A stretch of DNA of 64,000 nucleotides, taken from positions 2,728,001 to 2,792,000 of the forward strand of contig JAQFVV010012531.1 of assembly GCA_028023455.1 (NCBI GenBank), written 5' to 3'. The number at the start of each line of letters is the position of its first letter. Positions within the stretch are counted from its first letter, which is position 1. Below, piece after piece: positions 23,650-35,461 of the stretch. A program made the position numbers and the translations under genes. The stretch comes from Epiperipatus broadwayi (taxonomy: Eukaryota > Onychophora > Udeonychophora > Euonychophora > Peripatidae). The notes under the pieces are model-generated. The model saw nothing but the letters and a program-made list of their open reading frames with translations, did no database searches and had not been told where the DNA came from.

Positions 23650-24230
23650 CTACCTTTTTTACATGTATTTGGCCATGCGTATCAATTGTTTGAGATGAAG
23701 TGGAGGATGAATATAGACTAACAAATACTAAGTTCAAATTCCTCTATTTACTTGTAAATGATTAAATCTTTTTTTGTTGTTGTTGTTCATAATGTATTTT
23801 AGATCATGTATTTTTGCCTGGGAAAATTAATAATTCTGTAGGTAAGAAAATATTAATTAGAAATTAGTTAATTAAAAATTGATTTTTAGTTAATGTACAC
23901 AGTTTAAAATTTATTATTAATGCCACTTTATTTCTGTATATGATCAAAATTTGTTTTTGATTATGTATTGTACTGAATGAAATAAAAGACTTATTTATAT
24001 TGCAAGGCTTCTTAAACTTTTTTATATAGCGACCCCCTTCAAGCTTAGGAAATTTTAAACGACCCCCTCCTCCATATAATGAAATATATATTAACCGTAG
24101 ATGTAATATCGCACTATTTTACAATGTAAATAAAATAAGGATTAAAGAATACGTACCCATTCATTTCACATATATATAATTGGAAACGTTGACGGGATAT
24201 CGGTCGTAATAAAACACAATAAATAGAATG

Positions 24231-24365
24231 ACATAAAACTATATATAAATTTATTCAATAGAAAAAATAAACTTTTGTAACAATTTTTTTATAAGAAAAC
24301 ATAAAACTATATCTATATATTCAATAGAAAAAATAAACTTTTGTAACAATTTTTTTAATAAAAAC
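24231..24365. repeat. Tandem duplication, about 68 bp x 2, in hAT 3' region
   Basis: Two units begin ACATAAAACTATAT and contain TCAATAGAAAAAATAAAC and TTTTGTAACAATTTTTTT. It lies between the transposase stop and the left terminal repeat. Confidence 0.85.
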
Positions 24366-24387
24366 ATATTATTAACATCAAACAATA

Positions 24388-26249
24388 TTAATGTGACGGA
24401 TGTGATTGTTTATTTTTACACAAATAATTAAATCCAGGCTCAATTTGAGTTAGTGCAGATCGTAATAAATTTTCAACGTTTATTAAAGTTGAACGGTATT
24501 TTGATTTTATGTAAGTTAATGTGGAAAAGGCTGATTCACATAAATATGTTGTACAAAATGGCAGTAATTTGTTCATTGCCATTTCCGATAGTAGGGGATA
24601 TTCTGATTTGATTTCTATCCAAAATTCATGCACAGGCACTTGAGAAAATCTGAGTCGCAAGGTAGTATCACTTGTTAATTCGGCAAATTCTTCTTGTGCT
24701 TTTAAGTTTAAAAAATTAATTTCTTCCATTTCAATTGAAAATGGATTGCAAATCCATTGTTGTGTATCGATATCATTGGGAAAATACCTATGCATGTAAA
24801 CTTCCATATCCTTCAAATGATTAACTATAATTTTTGTTATAGGAGTATCTTTTTTTGAAATATTGTTACTAATTATATACTCGTCAGTAAATGGAAACAT
24901 TTCGAGCGATCCACTTTCCACTCTGTTCTTCCATATAAGAATTTTTTTAACAAAGGCCTCAAGTTTATTTTTTAACATAAACATATTAACGCAGACTCCT
25001 GCATTGATAAATTCATATCATTGATTTTATCAAAAATATCTGCCAAATAGCATAGCTTGAGAAGCCATAAATTATCGTGAAAATAATCGGCCAAATTAGA
25101 ATTTTGCTCTGTTAGAAATATAAGAACTTCATCTTTTAAAGTTAATAATCGTTTCAAACTTCGACCTCTTGATAGCCACCTAACTTCAGCATGTAGCAAT
25201 AAACTTGTATAATCCGAATCCATATCAATGCACAAATTTTTAAACAATCGACTATTAAGTGCTCGACTTTTAATAAAGTTGATGATTTTGACTGCATCAA
25301 AAAACACAGTGTTTAATTCTGGTGCAATTTTTTTAACAACAAGTGCCTCTCGGTGAATCATACAATGTGTAAATGTAATATGATCATTTCCAGCTTTAAC
25401 AAATGCTGTAAAACCAAGATCTTGTCCGGTCATTGCTGCAGCATCGTCCGTGCACACACCAACACAATTTTTCCAATTTAATCCTTCTTTTTCAAAAACT
25501 CATTTACTTTTTTATATATATCTTTTCCACGAGTATGACCTTCCAGAGGACGACAAAACAGTATATCTTCATGAATGCTTCCCTCATAAATATATCTTAC
25601 AAAAAGTAACAACTGTGCCATTTTTGAAATGTCTGTCGACTCGTCCAGTTGTATTGCAAACTTTGAGCTGTCTTTAAGCCTCATAAGAAGCTGTTGAAAT
25701 TGATCATTGCTAATGTCTGAAATTCTTTTGGACACAGTGTCATTTGATAATGGAATTTTACTAATTTCAGCAGCATACTGTTTTCCATGAACAATTTCAG
25801 ACATTCTTATAGCTGCAGGTAGTAAAAGTTGCTCTCCAATAGTAAAAGGCTTTTTCGTTTTTGCTATCAAATACGAAACTTCATACGATGCCAATAGATA
25901 TTTATCATTCAAAGTAACATACTTCTCCAAAGTGTTCTTTTCTTTATTTGATGTTTGCAAAAGACGCTCAAAATATTCTATTGGCTTTTTGATAACGTTG
26001 CATGTTTAGTATTCAAATGTCGTTGCAGTTTTGACGGTTTCATGCTTTCTGCAGCCAAAACTTCTTTGCAAATTAAGCACACTGGTTGTTCTTCATTGTT
26101 GTGAGAAGAGCATGTGAAGCCATACTGCAAATATGATTCGTCATATTTTCTTTTTTTGTTTTGCTAGAAGTCGGATTTGAAGCACTGCAACTTGGTTGTG
26201 ACGGCGTGGCAGACTTATTAGTTGGAATTTTAATTAGCCATTTATCCAT
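24388..26249 (-). pseudogene. hAT transposase (ZBED5/FAM200/SCAND3-like), frameshifted
   Basis: The start is the ATG at 26249 (MDKWLIKIP). The BED zinc finger follows at about 26130-26000: PVCLICKEVLAAESMK, then LQRHLNTKH, keeping C-x2-C and H-x4-H. The catalytic RNase H-like fold includes FAIQLDESTDISKMAQLL (about 25665), VCTDDAAAMTG (about 25450) and HCMIHREALV. The C-terminal dimerisation part has YLCESAFSTLTYIKSKYRS (about 24530) and ends at 24388. Frames change near 26155 (A-run), 26000, 25480 (A-run) and 24985. The enzyme would excise and insert the element by its terminal repeats; as it stands no full protein can be made. Confidence 0.88.
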
Positions 26250-27003
26250 GATGGTTAAATAATAATAAATAATTAAACAAAATGTAGTTGAACTTTAACG
26301 TAATAATTAAAAACACCAACTGAAAATTACACAGTAAATACACACATGTCACTACGAAGACAAAGCTGAGTCCAAACTGAAGTACAAACAGAAAAATAAC
26401 TACACTCGAATCTTTACCAGTGCAATGACAACAAATTACGATCAGATCAACCCCGACGCATGGCGTGTTCAAAGTGTGCAGCCACAAAGGCACCGTATCA
26501 CAAAGACGCCGAAAAAGAAGCTTTCATTTAATTTTTTTTATTATTCTTTTATAAAAATAATATGCCGATTCGCCTAGCCTAGCTTGATTATGCTTCCGTA
26601 TTGTATGTGTAAGTTGTAAGGCGACGCGGCGTCTGGGTACTTATAATCACTAAGTTATCTTGCAAACACTGACGCCGGCGGCCAGACATCAATGTCGAAT
26701 GTTCAGTTGAAAATCGAGGAGCGCGTTGTATTTATTATTTTAAATGCTACTTCCATATTTTCATTTATAGGCCCTACATAACAGTTTTGCATTGCCACTT
26801 TTTTCAAAAAATAGTTATAATAAAACTACAATAGTATTTTGTATGATTTTTATTTGTATTTATATTTGTACGTAGTGTGTATACTAATTTTAAAATTTTA
26901 TTTATAATGATTGAAAAGTATCAGATCTTTGCGACACCCTTTCAGTAGTCTCGCGACCCCCCTGGGGGTCGCGACCCACAGTTTAAGAAGCCTGGTTATA
27001 TTG

Positions 27004-28240
27004 GATATATCATAAATTACAGGACAGGTTGTTTTGCAAAAATACTAAATAAATAATTAGGGAAGACAGCAATCATATTCCTATTATTTTAAATGCATAT
27101 AATATTATATAATCAAAACATAAATATATATTAACATAAATGTTTATATTTTATCATGACATTTATTTCATAAAGTCAATATCCTATGATGTCATTAGTC
27201 TTATAAAATGGCTTCCATTTAGAAATAATGATGAACATTTTAAAATTAATTATGTTTACTATGTAAACTTCTCACATAAAAGTCCATTATACATAGGAAA
27301 AGGCTTTACATAGGTTATCTATTTTCACATTTTTATTGAACTCTGCAAAATTATTCAATTTTTTGCAATTTAAATGAAAGAAACACACTTTCTTCTTTCC
27401 TTTTTTTTTCAAAATTAAAAATTTCACTGGAAATGTTTTCAAAGTGTAAAGCTATTGATCACAGCAGTTATAAAAATTCTACAAAAATTCATGGAATGTG
27501 ACAAAACTGAAAACTTATTAATTTAATTGCAAACAAAAAACAGGCATATTCTGAAATCAGCTATTTATTTAGAAAAAATAAATCACCCTTTATGAAATAA
27601 CAGAGAAAAACAATCATTTTTATAATTAAAAAATCAATTTTTTTTTAGGGATTGTAATTGGGTGAATATATAATATACACTAATAAATACATAAGAAATA
27701 TATGTGCTTTCTGGATTATTTTAATTTTTTAAAAATTGCTTTTGGTTATAATCTTAATTTATGTACTGCTTTAAGTTTTAAATTTAATTGTATCATAAAT
27801 ATGTGGAATAGAGTTTAAAATGTTTTTTTTTACTAATATATATATATACGGCAAGTATGAATCTATTCATGGAACAAACAAGTTCAAATATATTACTAAG
27901 ATAATTCACAAGTTGTATTCCTAAAGAATCGTTTAAATAAACTTGTAAACAATACCCATCTATTTTGCCAGAAAAATTTGACAAAATAGATTGGCATTGA
28001 TATAACAAAAGATGACTATTATTTACAAGTTCACTTAAATGGTTTTTTAGAAATCTAGCTTGGGGATCATCTTAGTAATATATTCTGCCTTGTTTGGTCA
28101 GTGAGCAACCTTATATTCTTAGTCTTACATATTTGATAAATTATGAAATTATTTGAATGCTCATTAAAATTATTAGAATGAGGCATATATAGGAAGCTAG
28201 ATCCTTGTAGTTCAAACATGTTTTATATATACATTACTTC
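27004..28240. other. AT-rich non-coding stretch
   Basis: Nothing recognised except a short (TA)n run near 27838-27848. Confidence 0.5.
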
Positions 28241-28836
28241 AATCTGAACTACAAGGGTCAAACTTTCTGACTCACCTTTTTGACATGTCTACTTTAGATA
28301 AATGCATTAATGATTACTAGAAAATATTTATTAGGTAATTAGATTACCATATCATTCCTAGCTCTGATATAAACTTTATTCAATTACAAATTAATATAGC
28401 TGATTATTTACTATTACACATAGTATCATTAATCCACTTCATCATTGAATGAATGAATGAATGACAATATATATAAGATTGTGTCTTGGGTCAATTGAAG
28501 AGTAATGGTTCAGAAAATGCAAATTAGAATCATTTATCTTCTTCAGATGACTTTATCCATGTTTCAAGACTGTATGGTGTTATCAATTTTTTGAATATAT
28601 AAAAGATAATACACATGGATAAAAAGTGATGAAATTGGATTAATTATATTACATAGTTTATGTTTAATAAAAAAGATATTAATTTTTAACTGGTTTTAAT
28701 GTTTACATCTGGGCTAGGAATGATATGACAATCATTACTCAGATAAAGGATTAGTAATAATCATTAAAGTACACTTCTAAAATGAATGGTATCAAAGTTG
28801 TGACTGCAAGAAGCATGGCATTTGTAGTTCAAATTG
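28241..28836. repeat. Fold-back repeat, diverged arms about 150 bp
   Basis: The left arm (28241-28396) contains TGAACTACAA, TTAATGATTACT and CATATCATTCCTAGC. The reverse complement of 28680-28836 has TGAACTACAA, TTAATGATTATTACT and CATATCATTCCTAGC. The string CTACAAGGGTCAAACTTTCT here recurs almost exactly at 12182-12202, so the family is dispersed. No target duplication was found. Confidence 0.5.
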
Positions 28837-29640
28837 TAATAATTTAATAAATACTCAACAAATTATGTCAAATAGAAGATATTTTGACCTGTACTAATGA
28901 AGGGTGCTTTGTTCAACATGAAATGCATCTAGGGAGTCATTTGCTTTTTCAGTTGATTTAATTAATAGGTTTTAAGAATTTGAGATGAAAGTTTTAAATA
29001 CATGTATGCATGTTTAAAATACAGTAAAAGATACTACAATATACAAGATTGTAAACAAAACATGAACTACCATTGCCTAATTTACAATAATTGGTAATGT
29101 CTTGGAACAAATATAATGGGTATAAAAGCTCCACTCTATATCCAAATCAGAAATTTATATAACAATGGTTTCAATTATGGTGCTGCATTAAACTATCCAT
29201 TTAATGCTAATCATGGTTTTTGAGAAAACAATTATTAGTTAAAAAATACACCAAGTGCCTTTTTTTTTTCAGAGTAATATTCTGTTCACATATTTATAGA
29301 ATTAAATGCCTTTTCAAACTTTTTATTATATATTGGAAAAGATGGGTCATATAAATAATATTTGCTATCTGTGCTTGTGATGAATTAAGTTATAAATGTC
29401 CATCTTTATCATCCATCATCCAGGCAATAAGCATATATATTTTAAGTACTGCATAATCAAATCACATTTATACAATAACTCGTTTTCAAACAGAGTAGTT
29501 CTGTTTTTTCTGTTTATTTAAAACATTTTAAATTGATATCATAATTACTAATATTCTTTATTTTTAAATTTGTTGTGTTCATGTGTTATTGAAAGACAAT
29601 TACCATCACTTTAAACCATTATCAGTCCACACAAAGATGA
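28837..29640. other. AT-rich non-coding stretch
   Basis: Nothing recognised. Confidence 0.4.
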
Positions 29641-29649
29641 TGATTTCTC

Positions 29650-30170
29650 CAAGTTTAATCCAGTTTTACTGATGAACAACTTCTCCACATCACTTCAATA
29701 CACTTTCTTACCCCATCCATTCATCTCACATACAGTTTTTAGATTTTTTAACAATCTCTTGAGATCTTCTATCAATATATTTAAGCATCAGTACAACCTC
29801 TTAATTATTTTAATATCATCAAAAAAAAAAAAAAGAACCTTATTCGTTTTCTCATTAGTGTATTTTATTTTCATTTCCTCTGTGTTAATTCCAACATACA
29901 TCTCACAATACTTTGTATTATCTTTGTCATATAGTTCAAATTTTGTATGTTGCTCTTCTGTTAAGCATTCAAGTCTCAGAACCTTGTGTAAGAACTGATA
30001 AAATACATTTATGAAAACGTTTCTTTTCAATTTTTTAATATATGTTAAGAGTATTTATTTTACTTTGCATTATAATTTTTAAGTTTAATGCCATTGCTCC
30101 TTTAATATATGTGTCTCTAATGCTATTTACATAATATCCAACCTCCAATTCACAATCAGTATGAGGTGTT
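29650..30170 (-). pseudogene. RTE LINE C-terminal fragment
   Basis: On the minus strand the frame at 30030-29788 reads KRNVFINVFYQFLHKVLRLE, then LTEEQHTKFELYDKD and NTEEMKIKYTNEKTNKVL. The order matches the end of RTE polyproteins: VFNxCxLPVLTYGxETW, LT-x-x-x-x-KL, and NEEIR-x-R-T-K. Upstream (about 30150) it reads DCELEVGYYVNSI. A frame change lies between FLHK and LRLE, where the TYGAETW block is disrupted. The segment is a short remnant without recognisable insertion ends. Confidence 0.55.
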
Positions 30171-33066
30171 ATGGTATATCCAATCTAATTTGTAAAATAT
30201 ATTTATTCAATTTAATTATGTCTTAAAGAAAAATCAAAACTGACTGTTTTGTATAAGATGCATTTAATAATAAACTAGAATGTTCTATTCCATATATAAA
30301 ATTTTTTATTATATATAGAGCTCTATATATAACATTTGTAAACACAAGCTTATGAAATTAAGTCATGTGACATCTGACTTGATTTTTTTTTTTTTAATAA
30401 GAATTCTTAATATGAATTGATAATGATGGAAGATGTACAAACTGACAACAATTAGCACCTGTTATGGCTGACATAGTTATATGACTTTTCAAATACAATG
30501 AACAAAGTAATTTTATACTAAAGACAATTCCATGTATATATAATTGTTGATATAATCCGATAAATTACTTCTAAAAGTCTTCAAAGTTAACACACCATTA
30601 AGTTTTTCAGACAATAACAGAATCCTCAACTTGTAATTAAATTTGAAATTATAGTAAACGAGTCAATCTGGTGGCTCAGAGCACTCACCCTTTCCATTAG
30701 AAAAAGTAATCAACTTTATCATTGCAAAAGACGATTGTATTTGATTGGTTACAACACTAATTATTTGCGAAAATTTCCTTCAAAGGAAGTTTGAAGAATC
30801 GTATAGAAAAAAGTCTTTTCATAAAGGATTTTAAAAAATATATATATTTCTTTTTTAATTTTTTTTTTTTTGAAAGAACAGAAATGAAAGTGCAATAAAC
30901 CGCGAATAAAACATATATGGGTATACACACGCATTAGTATATTTTAGTATTGGACAAAATAATGGGAATACCCGTCATATTTGCAATATTTCTATCATCA
31001 CGTAGTTAGAAATAAAGTACATTCTAATTCTAAATATAAAATCCTAAAAAAAATAGCAAAAAAGTATCTGCCAGATTCTGCAACATGAAATTTCGTTTAC
31101 CATTTAGTTGTAGTATTCAATTACATATCTGCAGTCAAACATCAAACTTAATATACATCACTAATAAATAACTGGTTTGTTATGACTGAATGTTGTGTAA
31201 AGCTGAACAGTAAAAATGACAGAATTCAGCTGTAATTCATAGATATGAAGATTTTAGTGTTAATCATTCTACTGCACATTAAACTATGCAAAACACCTAC
31301 ATTATTAATTAGATGCCATAAATAATGGATTCTGAGCAATAGTCTGTCACTCTACTACTGTGCTTAACTGTACAGAGCCATATATCATGAACATTCCATT
31401 TTTTTTTATATAGCTAGTGCAAAAAAATGACTAAAGGCCAGACAGATAATGAGATTATATACTAAATAAATGATTGAAAATAAATTTAAAAGATGGAAAG
31501 GAGAGAAAAAATAATGATGCTTAATTAATTTAGTTATATTATTACTTAAATAAAAATAATTGAATGGTTAAGCACTCAGGAGATCAAGTGATATTCAGGC
31601 AGAAATGACACATTGAGCTTCTATCCAGGAACTCTGAGAGTGTAAATGAAAATTCTAGAGATACTGTCAATGTAACACAATTTCAACTACAATAAAATAA
31701 AAAAATCATCTGTATAAAAAATTACTTAGCAGTGGAATTTGTTAAAACCAAAGGAGAATTAGTGAAAACCTTACTATTTATAAGTTAAATCAATTCTTTG
31801 TTTACATTTCCACTTCTGGAAATGGGGAAGAAAGTATGTCATCACAGTCAAACTTAATTCCCAAAATGTTATTTGCATTTGCTTAAGCTATTTATAGATA
31901 TCTTTGATTCATTGGCAAAAAAAGACAGTAATGATAAAACAACTTGTAAATATTCAATGAATGGCATAAGGTTTCTTCAATAGTATTCTATACAAGGGGG
32001 AGTCATTAGCAGGATTTCCAAGTGCCAGGTGAGGTTTTGGGTGATTTCCTCACCATTTTAACATATACAGTATCTAATAATAGCAAGACACTCAGTATTG
32101 GATTATTAACTGGATTAGCTAAAGATCCTACTATCTATAAACTGTTACTCCTGATTAGGACCTTAAAAAAATATTTTACCCAGCTCAAATTTGAACTAAA
32201 GTTATGAGAATGAAAGAGAGATACATTATTTCTAAACATAAGTTTTTTTTAAACAAGATATTAAAAACATTAAGTATATACTTAAATATAAAGCTGTCCT
32301 AATGTCAGAACTTTAAAAATATAAGAGCTGACAGGCCTAGATTCAAAATCTTACAGTTTATGTAATTTTAAGTCCATCAGATTAAAAAAACCAATCCATT
32401 GCCAATTAAAAATAAATAGCAGGATGATGCACTTGGAAGTTTAAGCTTTTTGGATCAAAACTCAAACTTTTAATTTCTGATGAATGAGTATTACATGCAC
32501 CCCTGAATAATTGATCATTCAATAAGTTTTTTAAAAGATAGAATGTGGATAGTGAGTAAAGAATAATATAAAAAAAAAATCATTTAGCTGGAAACCAATT
32601 TCAACAGTATGGTTTACACTATCATTTAATAATAATTTACTTATTGTTTCCTTCCTAGATTCTGGATTTGCAGATAAGTATCATTGAAGTCAATTGATCT
32701 AGATGAAAAATGTAATCTTACAGAGTTAAATTCAATCCATTTAAAAACAGAATTGTGAAAAAAATAAATAAAACTAATGTTTATCAAATTCATCACACCT
32801 ATGGATAAAGGGAATGAATTGAGTTAATATGATTTATGCTGAAAAGTATTGGAGTAAATAAATGAAAAAAATATGGAAGAATAAGAATTATTTAGTTTAC
32901 ATTTAGTTACTTAGATTTCAAAGTCATGTTTTTAACTTTTTTTAAAAAAGTTTTCAATTAAAAACTTGCTTATATAGTTAGGTATTTTAGATGTCAAAGA
33001 ATCCAAGTGACAAGTTGTACACATTTAGCAAATGACCTTTTTTCTTTTACTCAACTGAAAGTAAAT
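30171..33066. other. AT-rich non-coding stretch
   Basis: No gene recognised. It contains poly-T and (TA)n pieces (near 30840) and short random frames only. The GGTGGCTCAGAGCACTCACCC string near 30671 has a tRNA-like look but no box B follows. Confidence 0.45.
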
Positions 33067-33082
33067 TGAAGAATCTTTAGTT

Positions 33083-33626
33083 GTATTTTTATATTGGACT
33101 ATGAGTATCGACTGTCTTTAGAAAAATTTAACTTTATTTATATATTCCAAATACAGTACATTCAACTGTTAGTAATAGCACATCAAACAGGTTAGTATAT
33201 GCACAATGTTTCGAGAGATATTATTTCCCCCTCTTCTTCAGGTGTTGCTGGTTTGACCAGTGACAGTACTAGCGTGGGATTTTAACCTGGATCCTTAGAT
33301 TCTTGAGTATTGAATTTTAAGGTAATGCTCTCGATATGTTAAAATTCAATACTCAAGAATCTAAGGGTCCAGGTTTCGAATCCCATGCTAATACTGTCAC
33401 TGGTCAGGCCAGCAATACCTGAAAAATAGGGGAGAATAATACCTCTTGAAACATTGTGCATATACTAACCTGTTTGATGTGCTATTACTAACAGTTGAAT
33501 GTATTTGGAATATTTAAATAAAGTTAAATTTTTCTAAAGACATTCAATACTCTATATTAGATGATGGAAATAGTCCAATATAAAAATATAACTAAAACAC
33601 CATCATCACAAATCTTCAGGAAAACA
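33083..33626. mobile_element. Palindromic Penelope-type terminal element, 16-bp TSD
   Basis: The perfect duplication TGAAGAATCTTTAGTT lies at 33067-33082 and 33627-33642. The 544 bp between is an almost uninterrupted inverted repeat (arms about 260 bp) centred near 33330. The right arm matches the 3' end of the PLE at 2640-2939, including GTTCGAATCCC-like box B text (about 33373), GTCAGGCCAGCA and AATAAA. The left arm matches 1886-2037. No GIY-YIG coding remains. It looks like two inverted copies of the PLE terminus joined head to head. Confidence 0.85.
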
Positions 33627-33642
33627 TGAAGAATCTTTAGTT

Positions 33643-34379
33643 CTTGAATTCACCAGTTTTCTACTACACCAAATCAGACATTGTAATATATGGAATATGA
33701 ATTTAAAACTAAAACTAAAATAAAGTATGGATAATGTTAAGAATTAATGGTTGAATTCAAATCCAAGTTAGGTTTGCAAAAGTTTAAAAATGTAAATAGA
33801 GACTGGTCACAAAACAATGATAAAATTATTGATCGTTAAGGAATAGTATTTCAGAAAAAGACCCATGTGAGGTAAAAAGACTAAAATCAAAAAAGGTTAT
33901 ATTATTATTATAAAATGTTTGCAAAAAGCATCAAGAAAAGTACATTTTAATGATGTAATGATTTATAGCTTTAAATTTAAGATATTAAAATTTTTTTTTT
34001 TAGAAGCAATAATTCATTCTGTTTATTCTATTCCAAAAGAATTTATTGTAAGCTTTTGGATTCTAGAAGGCTGTCTTATTACAATTCATATCCCCATCTA
34101 TTACCTCTGTGAGGAACTTGGATCATTTGTGCTTACACATTTAGCAGCCAGCTACAAACTACACTGTATCAATATACACAACATCAGTTATATGCTATCC
34201 AAAAAAAAAAAATGTAAACAAATAAAAGAAAAAAAAAACAAAATTCGTAAATTTAATATATTTTATAATATGCAAGCAGCTATTTTTCGATTTCTATGTG
34301 TTTTACACATTATGTTCTAAAAAAATAAAATTTGTAAATAAATTTTAAATAAACCCATTGCAAGATAAAGATTTTTTTC
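33643..34379. other. AT-rich non-coding stretch
   Basis: Nothing recognised. The 133-codon frame at 33919 is interrupted by long Lys and Phe homopolymer-coded runs and is most likely chance. Confidence 0.4.
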
Positions 34380-34560
34380 AATATGCCTTCATAGAGGAAC
34401 AATCAAGAAGGCAGTACTTATCTAGACTCCGCCAATTGTTAAGTGGTGAAAATTTAATGACTTCCAATTCAGGATCATGTTAAATAAAGGCATGATAAGT
34501 CATTGTATTACAATTGCATCATAAGACTCTTCAGAAATTGCATTAATCAGGTTCCTATAA
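34380..34560 (+). repeat. Dispersed repeat family R1, partial copy
   Basis: Contains CTTCATAGAGGAACAATCAAG, GGCAGTACTTATC and CCAATTGTTAAGTGGTGAAA, the best preserved form of the family's 5' half. Confidence 0.5.
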
Positions 34561-35054
34561 TTTAACAATTTCTACCACATGAATAAAATTACAAAGGTGA
34601 TTTAATGTTTTATGAATTTTATTAACTTAGCAAAACTAATGATTTTATACATTAAAAAATAAAATGTAAACCTAGAGACATTTTGTAATAATTGTAATTA
34701 GCTTATACATACTGTAACGATATATAAATATGTCGTTACATTAATTTAAAATAAAATCTTAAAAGTTCGCAAATAAAAGTAAAAAACTAAACGCTAAAAT
34801 TAAAATGTTTGTTAAACGTATATACATTCGCACAGATGCCAAACTTTAAAAATATTTTTTTTGAAAAAAACAAATAAATAAGTATTTGAACGTACAAGAT
34901 TTAAAAATAAAAACAGGTATTAATTAATTCTTGTAATCTGTAAATGGAAATGATTGTTTATAAATGGTTTGAAAAGCAAGCTAGCCTTGGGCTCTTGTAT
35001 AATTAAAATGATGAGATGAAAATTGGATAAGAGAATAAAGAAAAATTAGTTTGA

Positions 35055-35170
35055 CCAATGGAAGCACTAAGCCTTGGCTCGGACCCTAACGAAAGTGATG
35101 GATTAGTGACGTTTTGTTGATTGAATCCGTGTGGATAATATAAAAAGGGAAATACAGTTTTTTCAGACAG
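35055..35170 (+). promoter_or_regulatory. Candidate pol II core promoter
   Basis: A CCAAT box lies at 35055-35059, a TGACGT half-CRE at 35107-35112, and a TATA box TATAAAAAGGG at 35139-35149. An initiator-like TTTCAGACAG is at 35161-35170. Taking A35165 as +1 puts the TATA at -26 and CCAAT at -110, both normal spacings. The surrounding 1.3 kb is clearly less AT-rich than the rest of the window. Confidence 0.45.
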
Positions 35171-35455
35171 TTCCAGCATTGTGTGTTTGAGAGATGCAGT
35201 AGGACGCACATACCACACTCTCTATTTAAAAAAGAAAAATGAAAAGACTGTGATACCTTGAACCAGCTATTGCCATCTCCAGAACATTATCTTCCAATGG
35301 AGGCATCGCGGGAATTAAAAGCAGAAACCTGGACTCTTCTACCATAAGCTATATGAAATGAACAATTATTAAAATCAATTAAGAACTTTCGTCAAGTTTT
35401 ACAAATTGATAAACAAGCCAACTTAAATGTTAAAACGGACTCTTATCTGACTTTT
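35165..35455 (+). other. Candidate non-coding first exon
   Basis: The stretch runs from the predicted start to a strong donor, TTTT|GTAAGT, at 35455/35456. It holds two short upstream frames: ATG-4 codons near 35238, and MEASRELKAETWTLLP at 35297-35347 with a good ATGG context. No long frame crosses the exon, so it would be 5' UTR with the coding exons beyond this window or far downstream. Inference from signals only; no protein supports it. Confidence 0.35.
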
Positions 35456-35461
35456 GTAAGT

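Larger units (their letters stand above)
22890..23968 (+). mobile_element. Fold-back family FB-HH, copy B, 11-bp TSD
   Basis: The direct repeat TGTACTGAATG lies at 22879-22889 and 23969-23979. Positions 22902-23751 form one long imperfect palindrome (arms about 425 bp, centre near 23326). A one-sided tail (23752-23968) follows the right arm, and its sequence recurs after copy A, so it belongs to the element. Each arm carries a B-box-like GTTCAAAT(T/C)C near its outer end and a hammerhead-like motif. No protein is encoded. The variable-length target duplication plus one-sided tail suggest retroposition of a snap-back cDNA. Confidence 0.7.
24003..26995 (-). mobile_element. hAT transposon, 2993 bp, perfect 8-bp TSD
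   Basis: The target duplication TTATATTG lies at 23995-24002 and 26996-27003. The ends are CAAGGCTTCTTAAAC and the complement of GTTTAAGAAGCCTGG, and both are followed by GCGACCCCC-type subterminal motifs. An 8-bp duplication, 15-bp ends and a BED-finger transposase place it in hAT. It inserted immediately beside the FB-HH copy B tail. The transposase has about four frameshifts but almost no nonsense changes, so it died recently. Confidence 0.92.

Noticed and set aside
25450-25677. 75-codon plus-strand frame
   Set aside because: Complement of the hAT transposase.
26242-26493. 83-codon minus-strand frame upstream of the hAT transposase
   Set aside because: Lies between the terminal repeat and the transposase start codon; hydrophobic with no motif.
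29672-29998. 108-codon plus-strand frame
   Set aside because: It is the complement of an RTE LINE fragment that reads sensibly on the minus strand.
30665-30700. GGTGGCTCAGAGCACTCACCC as a tRNA gene
   Set aside because: Only a short dyad; no box B, anticodon arm or acceptor stem follows.
33919-34320. 133-codon plus-strand frame
   Set aside because: It spans long A and T homopolymers, has no domain or signal and lies in AT-rich DNA where such frames arise by chance.
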